The position numbers and the translations under genes are program-made. From CAVRGQ01 sp963720785 (GTDB lineage: Bacteria; Actinomycetota; Acidimicrobiia; IMCC26256; DASPTH01), in the NCBI GenBank assembly GCA_963720785.1, contig CAVRGQ010000003.1, positions 1 to 64,000 of the forward strand: a stretch of DNA of 64,000 nt. Direction: 5' to 3'. The notes below the pieces were generated by a model, which saw only the letters and a program-made list of their open reading frames with translations, was not told the origin of the DNA and made no database searches. Below, one piece after another: positions 23,593-31,295 of the stretch (the stretch's first letter is position 1; each line of letters opens with the position of its first letter).

Positions 23593-23640
23593 TACGGTCG
23601 CCTTCCGTCGGAAGCCCGGGGCGAGTCCGGCGACTCCCCG
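23593..23640 (+). promoter_or_regulatory. pyrG promoter and structured leader
   Basis: TACGGT at 23593–23598 is a plausible -10 box, giving a leader of about 60 nt before the pyrG ATG. The leader contains a hairpin at 23617–23640 with arms GAGTC and GACTC, loop CGGC, and a GGG/CCC outer extension. A second short palindrome, CTTCCGTCGGAAG, precedes it. Unlike many operon heads here, pyrG therefore has a real 5' leader. No T-run follows the hairpin. Confidence 0.4.
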
Positions 23641-23666
23641 CAGTGGGCGCCGTCGGGGAAAGCAGC

Positions 23667-25322
23667 ATGGCGTTGGCCAAGCACATCTTCGTCACCGGAG
23701 GCGTCGCCTCGGGACTCGGAAAGGGTCTCACCGCCTCCTCGCTCGGCCGGCTCCTCAAGTGCCGTGGCCTACGGGTCACGATGCAGAAGCTCGACCCCTA
23801 CATCAACGTCGACCCCGGCACGATGAACCCCTTCCAGCACGGTGAGGTGTTCGTCACCGACGACGGCGGCGAGACCGACCTCGACCTCGGGCACTACGAG
23901 CGCTTCGTCGACGTGCCGCTGTCGAAGAAGTCGAACGCCACCACCGGTTCGATCTACTCCGACGTGCTGGCCAAGGAGCGCCGCGGCGCCTACCTCGGCC
24001 AGACCGTCCAGGTGATCCCGCACATCACCGACGAGATCAAGGACCGCATCCTCGCCCTCGCCGCCGACGAGGACGTCGACGTGGTGATCACCGAGATCGG
24101 CGGCACCGTCGGCGACATCGAGATCCTCCCGTTCCTCGAGGCGATCCGGCAGTTCCGCAAGGACGTCGGCCGCGAGAACGTCTTCTACATCCACGTCACG
24201 CTCGTGCCGTACATCGGCCCGTCGAGCGAGCAGAAGACCAAGCCCACGCAGCACTCGGTCACCGAGCTGCGCAGCCGGGGCATCCAGCCCGACGCGATCG
24301 TGTGCCGCTCCGACCGGCCGATCCCCACGCGGCTGAAGGAGAAGATCTCCGCGCTGTGCGACGTGCCGATGGAGGGCATCTCCGCCTGCGTCGACGCGCC
24401 GTCGCTGTACGAGATCCCGCTCGTCCTCCACGACGAAGGCCTCGACGACTACGTGTGCAAGGTGCTGCACCTCGCCGAGCGCGAGCCCGACCTCACGAGC
24501 TGGAAGCAGCTGGTGTCGCAGGTCGAGGCGGCCACCGAGCCGGTGCGCATCGGCCTCGTCGGCAAGTACGTCAACCTTCCCGACGCCTACCTGTCGGTGG
24601 TCGAGGCGCTGCGCCACGGCGGCTACGCCTGCGAGGCGAAGGTCGAGATCGACTGGATCGCCTCCGACGACGCCGAGGGCCTGCTCGCCGAGGGACGCCT
24701 GGGCGACCTCGACGGCATCGTCATCCCCGGCGGCTTCGGCTTCCGCGGGATCGAGGGCAAGATCGCGGCCGCGGGCTACGCCCGCGAGCACGAGATCCCG
24801 TTCCTCGGGTTGTGCCTCGGCATGCAGTGCGCGGTGATCGAGTTCGCCCGCGACGTGTGCGGCATGGCCGGAGCCAACTCGAGCGAGTTCGCGCCCCATT
24901 CGCCGTACCCGGTCATCGACCTGATGGACGAGCAGCGCGAGGTGGTCGACATGGGGGGCACGATGAGGCTCGGGCTCTACCCGGCGAAGCTGGCGCCGGG
25001 ATCCATCGTGCACGCGGCCTACGGCGAGGAAGTGGTGTACGAGCGCCACCGCCACCGCTACGAGGTCAACAACAAGTACCGGGCCAAGCTCGAAGAGGCG
25101 GGCCTCGTGTGCTCGGGCACGTCGCCCGACGGCCGCCTCGTCGAGTTCGTGGAACTGCCGGCGCATCCGTTCTTCGCAGCCACCCAGGCGCACCCCGAGT
25201 TCAAGAGCCGCCCCGACCGCCCACACCCGCTGTTCGCCGCGTTCGTGAAGGCGGCGCGCGAGCGACACGAGGGCCGGCTGCCGAGGCTGCCGTTGCCGGC
25301 GGAGTCCGTCGGCACGGTGTGA
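23667..25322 (+). CDS. pyrG: CTP synthase (glutamine-hydrolysing)
   Basis: 551 residues; converts UTP to CTP using ATP and glutamine-derived ammonia. The synthetase domain starts with TGGVASGLGKG, then MQKLDPYINVDPGTMNPFQH. The C-terminal class-I glutamine amidotransferase domain begins near residue 290. Its nucleophile Cys is in FLGLCLGMQCAV, with His and Glu in the ATQAHPEF region. Start ATG 23667 gives the canonical LAKHIFVTGGVAS N-terminus; an upstream extension is open but unsupported. Intact, unlike the three genes before it. Followed after 7 bp by a Nudix gene, the usual actinobacterial order. Confidence 0.97.
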   Translation: MALAKHIFVTGGVASGLGKGLTASSLGRLLKCRGLRVTMQKLDPYINVDPGTMNPFQHGEVFVTDDGGETDLDLGHYERFVDVPLSKKSNATTGSIYSDVLAKERRGAYLGQTVQVIPHITDEIKDRILALAADEDVDVVITEIGGTVGDIEILPFLEAIRQFRKDVGRENVFYIHVTLVPYIGPSSEQKTKPTQHSVTELRSRGIQPDAIVCRSDRPIPTRLKEKISALCDVPMEGISACVDAPSLYEIPLVLHDEGLDDYVCKVLHLAEREPDLTSWKQLVSQVEAATEPVRIGLVGKYVNLPDAYLSVVEALRHGGYACEAKVEIDWIASDDAEGLLAEGRLGDLDGIVIPGGFGFRGIEGKIAAAGYAREHEIPFLGLCLGMQCAVIEFARDVCGMAGANSSEFAPHSPYPVIDLMDEQREVVDMGGTMRLGLYPAKLAPGSIVHAAYGEEVVYERHRHRYEVNNKYRAKLEEAGLVCSGTSPDGRLVEFVELPAHPFFAATQAHPEFKSRPDRPHPLFAAFVKAARERHEGRLPRLPLPAESVGTV

Positions 25323-25329
25323 GCACGCC

Positions 25330-25902
25330 GTGAGCGACGCCGTGAATTCCGGTGGCGGCTTCCGCATCCTCGACTCCCACCTGGTCTGCGAGGCCGGATT
25401 CCTCACCGTCTCCCGCGCCCGCATCGTCGCGCCCGACGGCGAGGAGCACGACCGCACCGTCGTGCACCACCCGGGCGCGGTCGTGGTGGTGCCGGTCGAC
25501 GGTGACCATGCGCTGATGGTGCGCCAGTACCGGGTCGCGGTGCGGGGCGAGATCCTCGAGCTGCCCGCGGGCAAGCGCGACGTCGCCGGGGAACCTCCGG
25601 TCGACACCGCGGCGCGCGAGCTCGAGGAGGAGATCGGTCACCGCGCCGGGCGGCTCGACCTGCTGTGCGAGTTCTTCAACACGCCGGGCTTCTGCGACGA
25701 GTACTCCTACCTCTTCCTCGCCACCGAGCTCGAGGCAACGGAGCGCAACGCGGTGAGCGCCGAGGAGGCGCACATGCAGATGGAGCGCGTCCCGCTCGAC
25801 CGTGTCGAGGCGATGATCGCCGCGCGCGAGATCGTCGACGCCAAGAGCATCATCGGCCTGCTCATGGCCAAGGCGCACCTGGCCGGCACGAATCCGGCCT
25901 GA
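25330..25902 (+). CDS. Nudix hydrolase, ADP-ribose pyrophosphatase type
   Basis: 190 residues. The Nudix box reads GKRDVAGE…ARELEEEIG (residues about 80–102), with the one-residue-longer loop seen in ADP-ribose pyrophosphatases of this group. Upstream VVHHPGAVVVVPV and RQYRVAV, and downstream FFNTPGFCDEYSYLFLA, also match that subfamily. Likely splits ADP-ribose and related nucleoside diphosphate sugars. GTG start, 7 bp after pyrG; xerD starts 15 bp later. Confidence 0.9.
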   Translation: MSDAVNSGGGFRILDSHLVCEAGFLTVSRARIVAPDGEEHDRTVVHHPGAVVVVPVDGDHALMVRQYRVAVRGEILELPAGKRDVAGEPPVDTAARELEEEIGHRAGRLDLLCEFFNTPGFCDEYSYLFLATELEATERNAVSAEEAHMQMERVPLDRVEAMIAAREIVDAKSIIGLLMAKAHLAGTNPA

Positions 25903-25916
25903 CCGGCTGCACGGCT

Positions 25917-26889
25917 GTGGCCGCCGACGCCGACGCACCCCTCGCCGACGAGCTGACTCCGCTGCTCGACGAGTACGCCACGTGGCTGCGCGTCGAGCGG
26001 GGCCTGGCGGCCAACTCGCTCGCCGCGTACCGCCGCGACATCCTGCGCTACGCGGGCTGGTTGCGCGCCACCGGCCACGCGGACCCCGACACCATCGACG
26101 AAGCGGTCGTGGCCGCGTACGTCGAGTGGCTCAAGGCGGCGCGTGACGACGACGGCCGTCCGCGGTTCGCGCCCGTCGTCGATCGCCCGGGCGTTGGCCG
26201 CGGTGCGCTCGTTCCACCGCTTCTGCCTGGAGGAAGGCCTCCTCGACGCCGACCCCAGCGAGGAGGTGGGGAGCCCCCGCGTGCCGCAGGGCATCCCCAA
26301 GGCGCTCAGCGAGGACGAGGTGGAGGCGCTGCTCGGCGCGGTGCCCGGCGACGGCCCGCGCCCCAGCGCGACCAGGCGATCCTCGAGACGCTCTACGGCG
26401 GGGGCCTGCGCATCAGCGAGCTCGTCGGCCTCGACCTCGGCGACCTCGACCTGCACGGGGGGATGGTGCGGGTGCTGGGCAAGGGGAGCAAGGAGCGGGT
26501 GGTGCCGCTCGGCCGCAGCGCGCGTGGGTGCGCTCCAGGAGTACCTCGACTCGGGGCGCATCGACCTCGACCGCTCCCGCAACCGCGCCGATCGCAACGC
26601 CCTGTTCCTGAACGCACGCGGCGGGCGGCTGACCCGGCAGGGCGCCTGGGGCATCGTGCGGGCCGCGGGGGACCGGGCCGGTCTGCGGGGCCGGCTGTAC
26701 CCGCACGTGCTCCGGCACTCGTGCGCCACCCACATGCTCGACCACGGCGCCGACATCCGGGTGGTGCAGGAGTTGCTCGGCCACGCCAGCTTGTCGACCA
26801 CGCAGGTGTACACGAAGGTGTCGCCCGAACGGCTGCGGGCGGTCTACGAGTCGGCCCACCCCCGGGCGCACGGATCGCAGCACCGCTGA
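25917..26889 (+). CDS. xerD: tyrosine recombinase XerD (frame broken at three sites)
   Basis: Chromosome-dimer-resolving site-specific recombinase, about 320 residues when reconstructed. The N-terminal SAM-like core-binding domain has LDEYATWLRVERGLAANSLA and DILRYAGWL. The catalytic residues are visible: Arg in YGGGLRISELVGLDLGDLD, Lys in VLGKGSKERVVPLG, then VLRHSCATHMLDHG, LLGHASLSTTQ and Tyr in VYTKVS. Frame repairs are needed near 26173 (extra C), 26362 (missing C) and 26521 (missing CG). Start GTG 25917 is the only one preceding the core-binding domain. A decayed xerD would be surprising in a housekeeping position, so sequence error is likely. No phage attachment site or integrase cargo is nearby. 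Confidence 0.88.
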
Positions 26890-26930
26890 GGGCCCCTGAG
26901 CGCCGAAGCTCGGGAGCGAGGCCCCACCGG

Positions 26931-26942
26931 TACACTCGACCC
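26931..26942 (+). promoter_or_regulatory. -10 box TACACT of a leaderless dksA-like transcript
   Basis: TACACT at 26931–26936 ends 6 nt before ATG 26943. No Shine-Dalgarno lies between them. Confidence 0.6.
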
Positions 26943-27266
26943 ATGGCCGACACCACGCACGCGGCGCGACGCGCCCGCCTCCAGGAGGAGCGCGACACGG
27001 TGAAGGCCGAGCTCGACCACCTCGCCGGCGACAGCTTCGAGGGCGGCTTCGCCGACACCGGTCAGGTCACCGCCGAACGGGGTGAGGTCGAGGCGATCTC
27101 GGGCAAGCTGGCCGAAACCCTCGCCGAGCTCGACGACGCCCTGGCCAAGCTCGACGCCGGCACCTACGGCGTGTGCGAGTCGTGCGGGAAGCCGATCCCC
27201 GAGGCCCGCCTCGAGGCGGTGCCGTCCGCCAGCGAGTGCATCGACTGCGCATCACAGCGGCGCTGA
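26943..27266 (+). CDS. TraR/DksA family zinc-finger protein
   Basis: 107 residues. A helical N-terminal coiled coil (RARLQEERDTVKAELDHL) is followed by GTYGVCESCGKPIPEARLEA and CIDC, the four-cysteine zinc finger CxxC–x17–CxxC of DksA/TraR proteins. Such proteins act in the RNA polymerase secondary channel or bind the enzyme otherwise. The acidic DxxDA tip of true DksA is not obvious, so direct ppGpp synergy is uncertain. Its own leaderless-type promoter separates it from xerD. Confidence 0.82.
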   Translation: MADTTHAARRARLQEERDTVKAELDHLAGDSFEGGFADTGQVTAERGEVEAISGKLAETLAELDDALAKLDAGTYGVCESCGKPIPEARLEAVPSASECIDCASQRR

Positions 27267-27278
27267 GCCCGCGCTCCT

Positions 27279-27923
27279 GTGCACCTCGACAAGCTCACGT
27301 TCATCTACTTCGGGTGCCTGATCGTCGCGGTCATCCTGCACGAGATCAGCCACGGCGTCGTCGCCCTCTGGTTCGGTGACCGCACCGCCAAGGAGGCGGG
27401 GCGGCTCACGCTGAACCCGGTCCCGCACATCGACCCGTTCGGGTCGATCGTGATGCCCGCGCTGGGCGCGCTCACGGGCATCCCGGTGATCGCGTGGGCC
27501 AAGCCGGTGCCGGTGAACCCGATGCGCATGCGCAACCCGCGGCGCGACCTGGTGTTCGTGAGCCTCGCGGGCCCGGCGTCGAACCTGATCCTGATGGTGG
27601 TCTCGGCGCTGGCGGCGCGGCAGCTCTACCTGAGCAGCGCGCCCAACGTCGTCTTCTACGAGGACCTGCCGCTCGGCATCCTGATCCTGTTCTCGTTCGC
27701 CGTGGTGAACATGTTCCTCGCGGTGTTCAACCTGTTGCCGATCCCACCGCTCGACGGCTCCGCGCTCATCGAGCGCGTGCTCCCACAGGAGTGGCTGCCG
27801 CACTGGTACAAGTTCCGGCCCTACGGCTTCCTGGTGCTGTTCCTGCTGGTGTTCTCCACCGGGATCATCTCGAAGCTGCTCGACCCGTTGTTCGAGCAAC
27901 TCTTCACTTTCGTGTTCCGATGA
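27279..27923 (+). CDS. site-2 protease family membrane metalloprotease (M50)
   Basis: 214 residues with about five membrane helices. HEISH near residue 20 is the zinc-binding HExxH of intramembrane M50 proteases, and NLLPIPPLDGS near residue 150 carries the third ligand Asp. AGPASNLILM is the conserved glycine-containing segment. There is no PDZ domain, as in the compact Rv/SpoIVFB-like group. Probable substrates are membrane-anchored regulators; none is evident. GTG start 12 bp after the DksA-like gene. Confidence 0.87.
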   Translation: MHLDKLTFIYFGCLIVAVILHEISHGVVALWFGDRTAKEAGRLTLNPVPHIDPFGSIVMPALGALTGIPVIAWAKPVPVNPMRMRNPRRDLVFVSLAGPASNLILMVVSALAARQLYLSSAPNVVFYEDLPLGILILFSFAVVNMFLAVFNLLPIPPLDGSALIERVLPQEWLPHWYKFRPYGFLVLFLLVFSTGIISKLLDPLFEQLFTFVFR

Positions 27924-27952
27924 GGCGTCTCGCGATGAGGCGTCTTCGATGA
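27918..27952 (+). repeat. tandem CGATGAGGCGTCT at the M50/HD junction
   Basis: CGATGAGGCGTCT at 27918–27930 and again at 27933–27945, followed by a third partial CGATGA at 27947–27952. The first copy contains the M50 stop TGA; the third contains the HD gene's ATG. Each copy carries ATGA, so the stop/start junction itself appears duplicated. Confidence 0.85.
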
Positions 27953-28479
27953 AGATCGTCCACCTGGCCGGGCGCTTCTTCGGCGCGTTGTCGCCGCGCT
28001 CGCCGAAGGCGGAGGACGTGGAGTGGGTGCGCGGCATTCTGAACGACGGCTGCTTCACGCAGTTCCGTCGTCAGCCCAACCACGACCAGCGCCACGCGAT
28101 CGCCGTCGCCCGTGACGTCGAGCAGCGCCTCGCGGGTACGCCCTACGCGGGCGATGACCGTTGGCTCGCCGCTGCGCTCCTCCACGACATCGGCAAGCTC
28201 GACGCCCGGCTCGGCGTGTACGGGCGGGTCGTCGCCACCGTCGCCGGCAATGCGGCGGGTCACGACATGGCGGAGTCGTGGTCGGCGAAGTCGGGTTTCA
28301 CCCGGCGCGTCGGCCTCTACCTCCGGCATGCCGAGCTCGGCGCCGACCGCATCCGCCTGGCGCAGGGGCCCGAGGAGGCCGCCCGCTGGGCCACCGCCCA
28401 CCACCACCCCGACGAGTGGGAGGCCACCGGCATCCCCCCCGAGGTCCTCACCGCGTTGGACGCCGCCGACAACGACTGA
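27949..28479 (+). CDS. HD-domain metal-dependent phosphohydrolase
   Basis: 176 residues. NHDQRHAIAVARDVEQRL supplies the first His, ALLHDIGKLDARL the HD pair, and AHHHPDEW a later His/Asp cluster, together a plausible HD metal site. Single-domain HD proteins hydrolyse nucleotides or other phosphoesters; the substrate is unknown. ATG start lies inside the tandem repeat described at the junction. Ends just before a long inverted repeat that separates it from the converging TMEM175 gene. Confidence 0.8.
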   Translation: MKIVHLAGRFFGALSPRSPKAEDVEWVRGILNDGCFTQFRRQPNHDQRHAIAVARDVEQRLAGTPYAGDDRWLAAALLHDIGKLDARLGVYGRVVATVAGNAAGHDMAESWSAKSGFTRRVGLYLRHAELGADRIRLAQGPEEAARWATAHHHPDEWEATGIPPEVLTALDAADND

Positions 28480-28486
28480 CGCACCC

Positions 28487-28533
28487 GTTTGGCGTCACTG
28501 AGCGCGGATATAGACGCCTGAGTGACGCCAAAC
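28487..28533 (+). terminator. 13-bp inverted repeat between convergent genes
   Basis: GTTTGGCGTCACT (28487–28499) pairs perfectly with AGTGACGCCAAAC (28521–28533) around a 21-nt AT-containing loop. Placed between the 3' ends of the HD and TMEM175 genes, it can act as a bidirectional terminator. Its arms share GGCGTCA/TGACGCC with the element at 38263–38311. Confidence 0.65.
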
Positions 28534-28536
28534 CCG

Positions 28537-29208
28537 CTATTGGGTGAGATCGTCGGGGCGGGCGAGGCGGTCGACGAGCATCTCGAGCGGGAAGATCAGC
28601 ACCCAGGTGTAGAGCGCCCACTGCGGTGACAGCGCGTACGCGATCGGGATCGACACGAGGAACACCGCGACGGGGGCCAGCGACGCGAGCATCGCCCAGC
28701 GGAAGCCGTCGTCGGTGAGCCGCACCCGCATGAAGCCCTTGAGGTGGGCGCGCCACAGCAGGCATGCCTCGAGCGTGCTCGCCGCGGCGAGGGCGATCGC
28801 GTAGAGCACGACCGCGACCTCCTCGCTGCCGTACTGGCCGACCATCGCAGTGGGGAAGGGCATGAACGCGATCGCCGCCAGGTAGAGGAGGTTGATCTCC
28901 ATGAAGCGGCGGTCGACGCGCTGCAGGGTGGCGAAGAACTGGTGATGGCTCAGCCAGTAGAACCCGATCACCACGAAGCTCAGGAAGAAGCTGAAGATCT
29001 CGAGGTCCTTGTCGCCCAGCGCGCGCGACAGGTCGCCGTCGGCGACGTGCGGGATGCCGATGCCGACGACGAGCAGCGTCATCGCGATGGCGAACACCGC
29101 GTCGGAGAAGAAGGCGACGCGGTCGAACTCGAGGCCCTTCGACTGCCGTTCGTAAAGCGGCCCGCCGAGCGGGTTCTCGTCCGACTCCGGTTCCGGGCCC
29201 GCGCTCAT
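28537..29208 (-). CDS. TMEM175 family potassium-channel-like membrane protein (DUF1211)
   Basis: 223 residues with six membrane helices. FSDAVFAIAMTLLVV near residue 34 is the FSDxxFAIxxTLL signature that lines the pore of TMEM175 channels. The bacterial proteins have one such repeat and assemble as tetramers. Later helices include FFLSFVVIGFYWLSHHQFF. Start ATG 29208 lies within a four-copy 14-bp repeat that also contains the trpS stop, so the two minus-strand genes are adjacent. Confidence 0.87.
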   Translation of the reverse strand: MSAGPEPESDENPLGGPLYERQSKGLEFDRVAFFSDAVFAIAMTLLVVGIGIPHVADGDLSRALGDKDLEIFSFFLSFVVIGFYWLSHHQFFATLQRVDRRFMEINLLYLAAIAFMPFPTAMVGQYGSEEVAVVLYAIALAAASTLEACLLWRAHLKGFMRVRLTDDGFRWAMLASLAPVAVFLVSIPIAYALSPQWALYTWVLIFPLEMLVDRLARPDDLTQ

Positions 29209-29259
29209 CGCCCGGCCCTCATCGCCCGGCCCTCATCGTCCGGCCCTCATCGCCCGGGG
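29204..29259 (-). repeat. four tandem 14-bp units at the trpS/TMEM175 junction
   Basis: CTCATCGCCCGGCC-type units start at 29204, 29218, 29232 and 29246. Read on the minus strand each has GATGAG, i.e. ATGA. The trpS stop lies in the fourth unit and the TMEM175 start in the first, so the overlap-type junction was multiplied and the two genes moved apart by three units. Confidence 0.88.
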
Positions 29260-30254
29260 CGGGGGAGCAGGCCGGTGGCGGTGCGGACGCGGTCCAGCAC
29301 GACCTCGGCGATGCCCTCGGCGCGCTCGGCGCCCACCTCGAGGATGCGCGCCACCTCGGCCGGGTCGCCCTCGAGCTCGGCGTAGCGGTCCTGGAGCGGG
29401 CGGATGAACTCCACCACCGCGTCGGCCACCTCGCCCTTGAGCGCGCCGTAGCCCTGGCCCGCGAACCCGTCGGCCACCGTGGTGACGTCGCGGTCGGTGA
29501 CCGCGGCGAGGATCTGCAGCAGGTTGGAGATGCCGGGCTTGGCCGCCGGGTCGTAGCGGATCTCGGTGTCGGAGTCGGTCACCGCGCTCTTGATGCGCTT
29601 GGTGATCGACTTCGGGTCGTCGAGCAGGCGGATCGTGCCCTGGGGCGAATCGGCCGACTTCGACATCTTGTTGGTGGGAAGCTGGAGGTCCATCACCCGG
29701 GCGCCGACCGGCGGGATGACCGCCTCGGGCACCACGAGGGTGTCGCCGCAGCGGTGGTTGAACCGGATGGCGATGTCACGGGCGAGCTCGAGGTGCTGGC
29801 GCTGGTCGTCGCCCACCGGGACCTTGTTCGTGTCGTAGGCGAGGACGTCGGCGGCCATCAGCACGGGGTAGTCGAAGAGGCCCACGCTGACCGACTCGCG
29901 GCCTTCGGACTTCTCCTTGAACTGGGTCATGCGCCCCAGCTCGCCGAAGGTGGCGATGCAGTTGAGGATCCACGTGAGCTCGGTGTGCTGGCGCACGTGG
30001 CTCTGCACGAACAGGGTGCAGCGCTCGGGGTCGAGGCCCGCGGCGAGCAGCAGCATGGCCGTGCGGCGGGTGGCCTCGGCGTAGGCGGCGTTGTCCCACG
30101 GCAGGGTGAGGCCGTGGAGGTCGACGACGCAGTAGAGCGTCTCGTCGGGGGAGCCGGAGCCCTCCTGGGCCGCCACCCAGTGGCGCACCGCCCCGAGGTA
30201 GTTGCCCAGATGGATCTCGCCGGTGGGCTGGATGCCCGAGAACACGCGTGACAT
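29247..30254 (-). CDS. trpS: tryptophanyl-tRNA synthetase
   Basis: 335 residues, class I aminoacyl-tRNA synthetase charging tRNA-Trp. GIQPTGEIHLGNYLGAV (residue about 7 on) holds the HIGH-type signature as HLGN. TNKMSKSADSPQ is the KMSKS loop. DYPVLMAADVLAYD and VGDDQRQHLELARDIA match the tryptophan pocket. Length is standard. ATG 30254 begins the canonical SRVFSGIQPTG; the longer open frame upstream is spurious. Preceded by a -10 box 8 nt away. Confidence 0.96.
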   Translation of the reverse strand: MSRVFSGIQPTGEIHLGNYLGAVRHWVAAQEGSGSPDETLYCVVDLHGLTLPWDNAAYAEATRRTAMLLLAAGLDPERCTLFVQSHVRQHTELTWILNCIATFGELGRMTQFKEKSEGRESVSVGLFDYPVLMAADVLAYDTNKVPVGDDQRQHLELARDIAIRFNHRCGDTLVVPEAVIPPVGARVMDLQLPTNKMSKSADSPQGTIRLLDDPKSITKRIKSAVTDSDTEIRYDPAAKPGISNLLQILAAVTDRDVTTVADGFAGQGYGALKGEVADAVVEFIRPLQDRYAELEGDPAEVARILEVGAERAEGIAEVVLDRVRTATGLLPRPGR

Positions 30255-30268
30255 GGCGGAGGAGACTA
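30255..30268 (-). promoter_or_regulatory. -10 box TAGTCT upstream of trpS
   Basis: On the minus strand TAGTCT (30268–30263) ends 8 nt before the trpS ATG, the leaderless arrangement seen at other operon heads here. Confidence 0.5.
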
Positions 30269-30280
30269 CTTCCACCCTCC

Positions 30281-30318
30281 CTGATGTCGGGCCCTGATGT
30301 CGGGCCCTGATGTCGGGG
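30281..30318 (+). repeat. three tandem CTGATGTCGGGCC units between trpS and scpA
   Basis: 13-bp units start at 30281, 30294 and 30307; the third diverges after CTGATGTCGGG. They fill the divergent intergenic region just upstream of the scpA promoter. Confidence 0.85.
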
Positions 30319-30337
30319 CGGTCGGGGCCGCGCCCGG

Positions 30338-30350
30338 TACGCTCGCCCCG
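30338..30350 (+). promoter_or_regulatory. -10 box TACGCT of a leaderless scpA transcript
   Basis: TACGCT at 30338–30343 ends 7 nt before ATG 30351, with no Shine-Dalgarno between. Confidence 0.55.
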
Positions 30351-31295
30351 ATGCCGTACGCCGTGGTGACATCGGTCTTCGAGGGGCCGTTCGACCTCCT
30401 GCTCCACCTCATCCTGAAGCAGGAGGTGGAGCTGTGGGAGATCTCGTTGGTGGAGATCGTCGACGCGTACATCCAGGAGCTCGACCGCATGGACGACCTC
30501 GACCTCGACGTCGCCACGGAGTTCCTCCTCATCGCCGCGACCCTCGTGGAGCTCAAGGCCCGTCGGCTGCTCCCGGGCATCGAGGACCTCGAGCTCGACG
30601 AGGAGCTGCTGCGCTTCGAGGAGCGCGACCTGCTCCTCGCCCGTCTGCTCGAGTGCAAGACGTTCAAGGACGCCGCCCAGGCGCTCCAGGGCACGATCCG
30701 CCGCGCCGACCGCAGCGTCGCGCGCACCGCGGGCCCCGAGGAGCCCTACCGCTGGATGGTGCCCGACCCGTTGGAGCGTCTCCGTCACGAGATGCTGCGC
30801 ACCGCCGCGCTGCGGGTGCTGTCGGCCGCGCCCGAGGTGATCGTCGACACCGACCACGTCGCGCCGGTGCGGGCGAGCGTGAAGGAAGCAGTGCAGTCGG
30901 TGCTGCGCCTGCTCCCCGAGCGCGAGGCGATGAGCTTCCGGGCGCTCGTCGCGGGCGCGCCGCACAAGCTCGAGGTGATCGTGCGGTTCCTCGCCATCCT
31001 CGAGCTCTACAAGCAGGGCTTCGTCGACCTCTCGCAGTTCTCCAACTTCGGCGAACTCATGGTGCGCCGTCTGTCGGAGGGTGAGCGCGTCCTCGACGCC
31101 GCGAGCCTCGACGACTGGGCCGACGAGAGCCCGCTCGACGCTTCCCCCACGTTCGGCGCCTCCGTCGACCTCGCCGACCGCTCCGAGAGCGACGACGACG
31201 AGGACGCCCGCATCGACGCCGAGCTCGACGCGGCGCTCGCCGCTGATCTCAGCCATGGCATTGATGCCGAGAACGTTGACAGGACCAACGCGTGA
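30351..31295 (+). CDS. scpA: segregation and condensation protein ScpA
   Basis: 314 residues; the kleisin subunit bridging SMC heads in chromosome condensation. FEGPFDLLLHLI near residue 9 is the conserved ScpA start, followed by EISLVEIVDAYI and TEFLLIAATLVELKARRLLP. The C-terminal winged helix carries FLAILELYKQGFVDLSQ. A 60-residue acidic tail (Asp/Glu-rich) is an unusual addition. GTG of scpB overlaps its stop by 4 bp. Confidence 0.94.
   Translation: MPYAVVTSVFEGPFDLLLHLILKQEVELWEISLVEIVDAYIQELDRMDDLDLDVATEFLLIAATLVELKARRLLPGIEDLELDEELLRFEERDLLLARLLECKTFKDAAQALQGTIRRADRSVARTAGPEEPYRWMVPDPLERLRHEMLRTAALRVLSAAPEVIVDTDHVAPVRASVKEAVQSVLRLLPEREAMSFRALVAGAPHKLEVIVRFLAILELYKQGFVDLSQFSNFGELMVRRLSEGERVLDAASLDDWADESPLDASPTFGASVDLADRSESDDDEDARIDAELDAALAADLSHGIDAENVDRTNA

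Noticed and set aside
25917..26889. XerD as integrase of a mobile element
   Set aside because: It sits in the conserved pyrG–nudix–xerD order, has no attachment repeats and no cargo genes around it.
30281..30318. Operator repeats controlling scpA
   Set aside because: Similar tandem units occur at unrelated junctions, so duplication by slippage is the simpler reading; no palindromic operator is evident.
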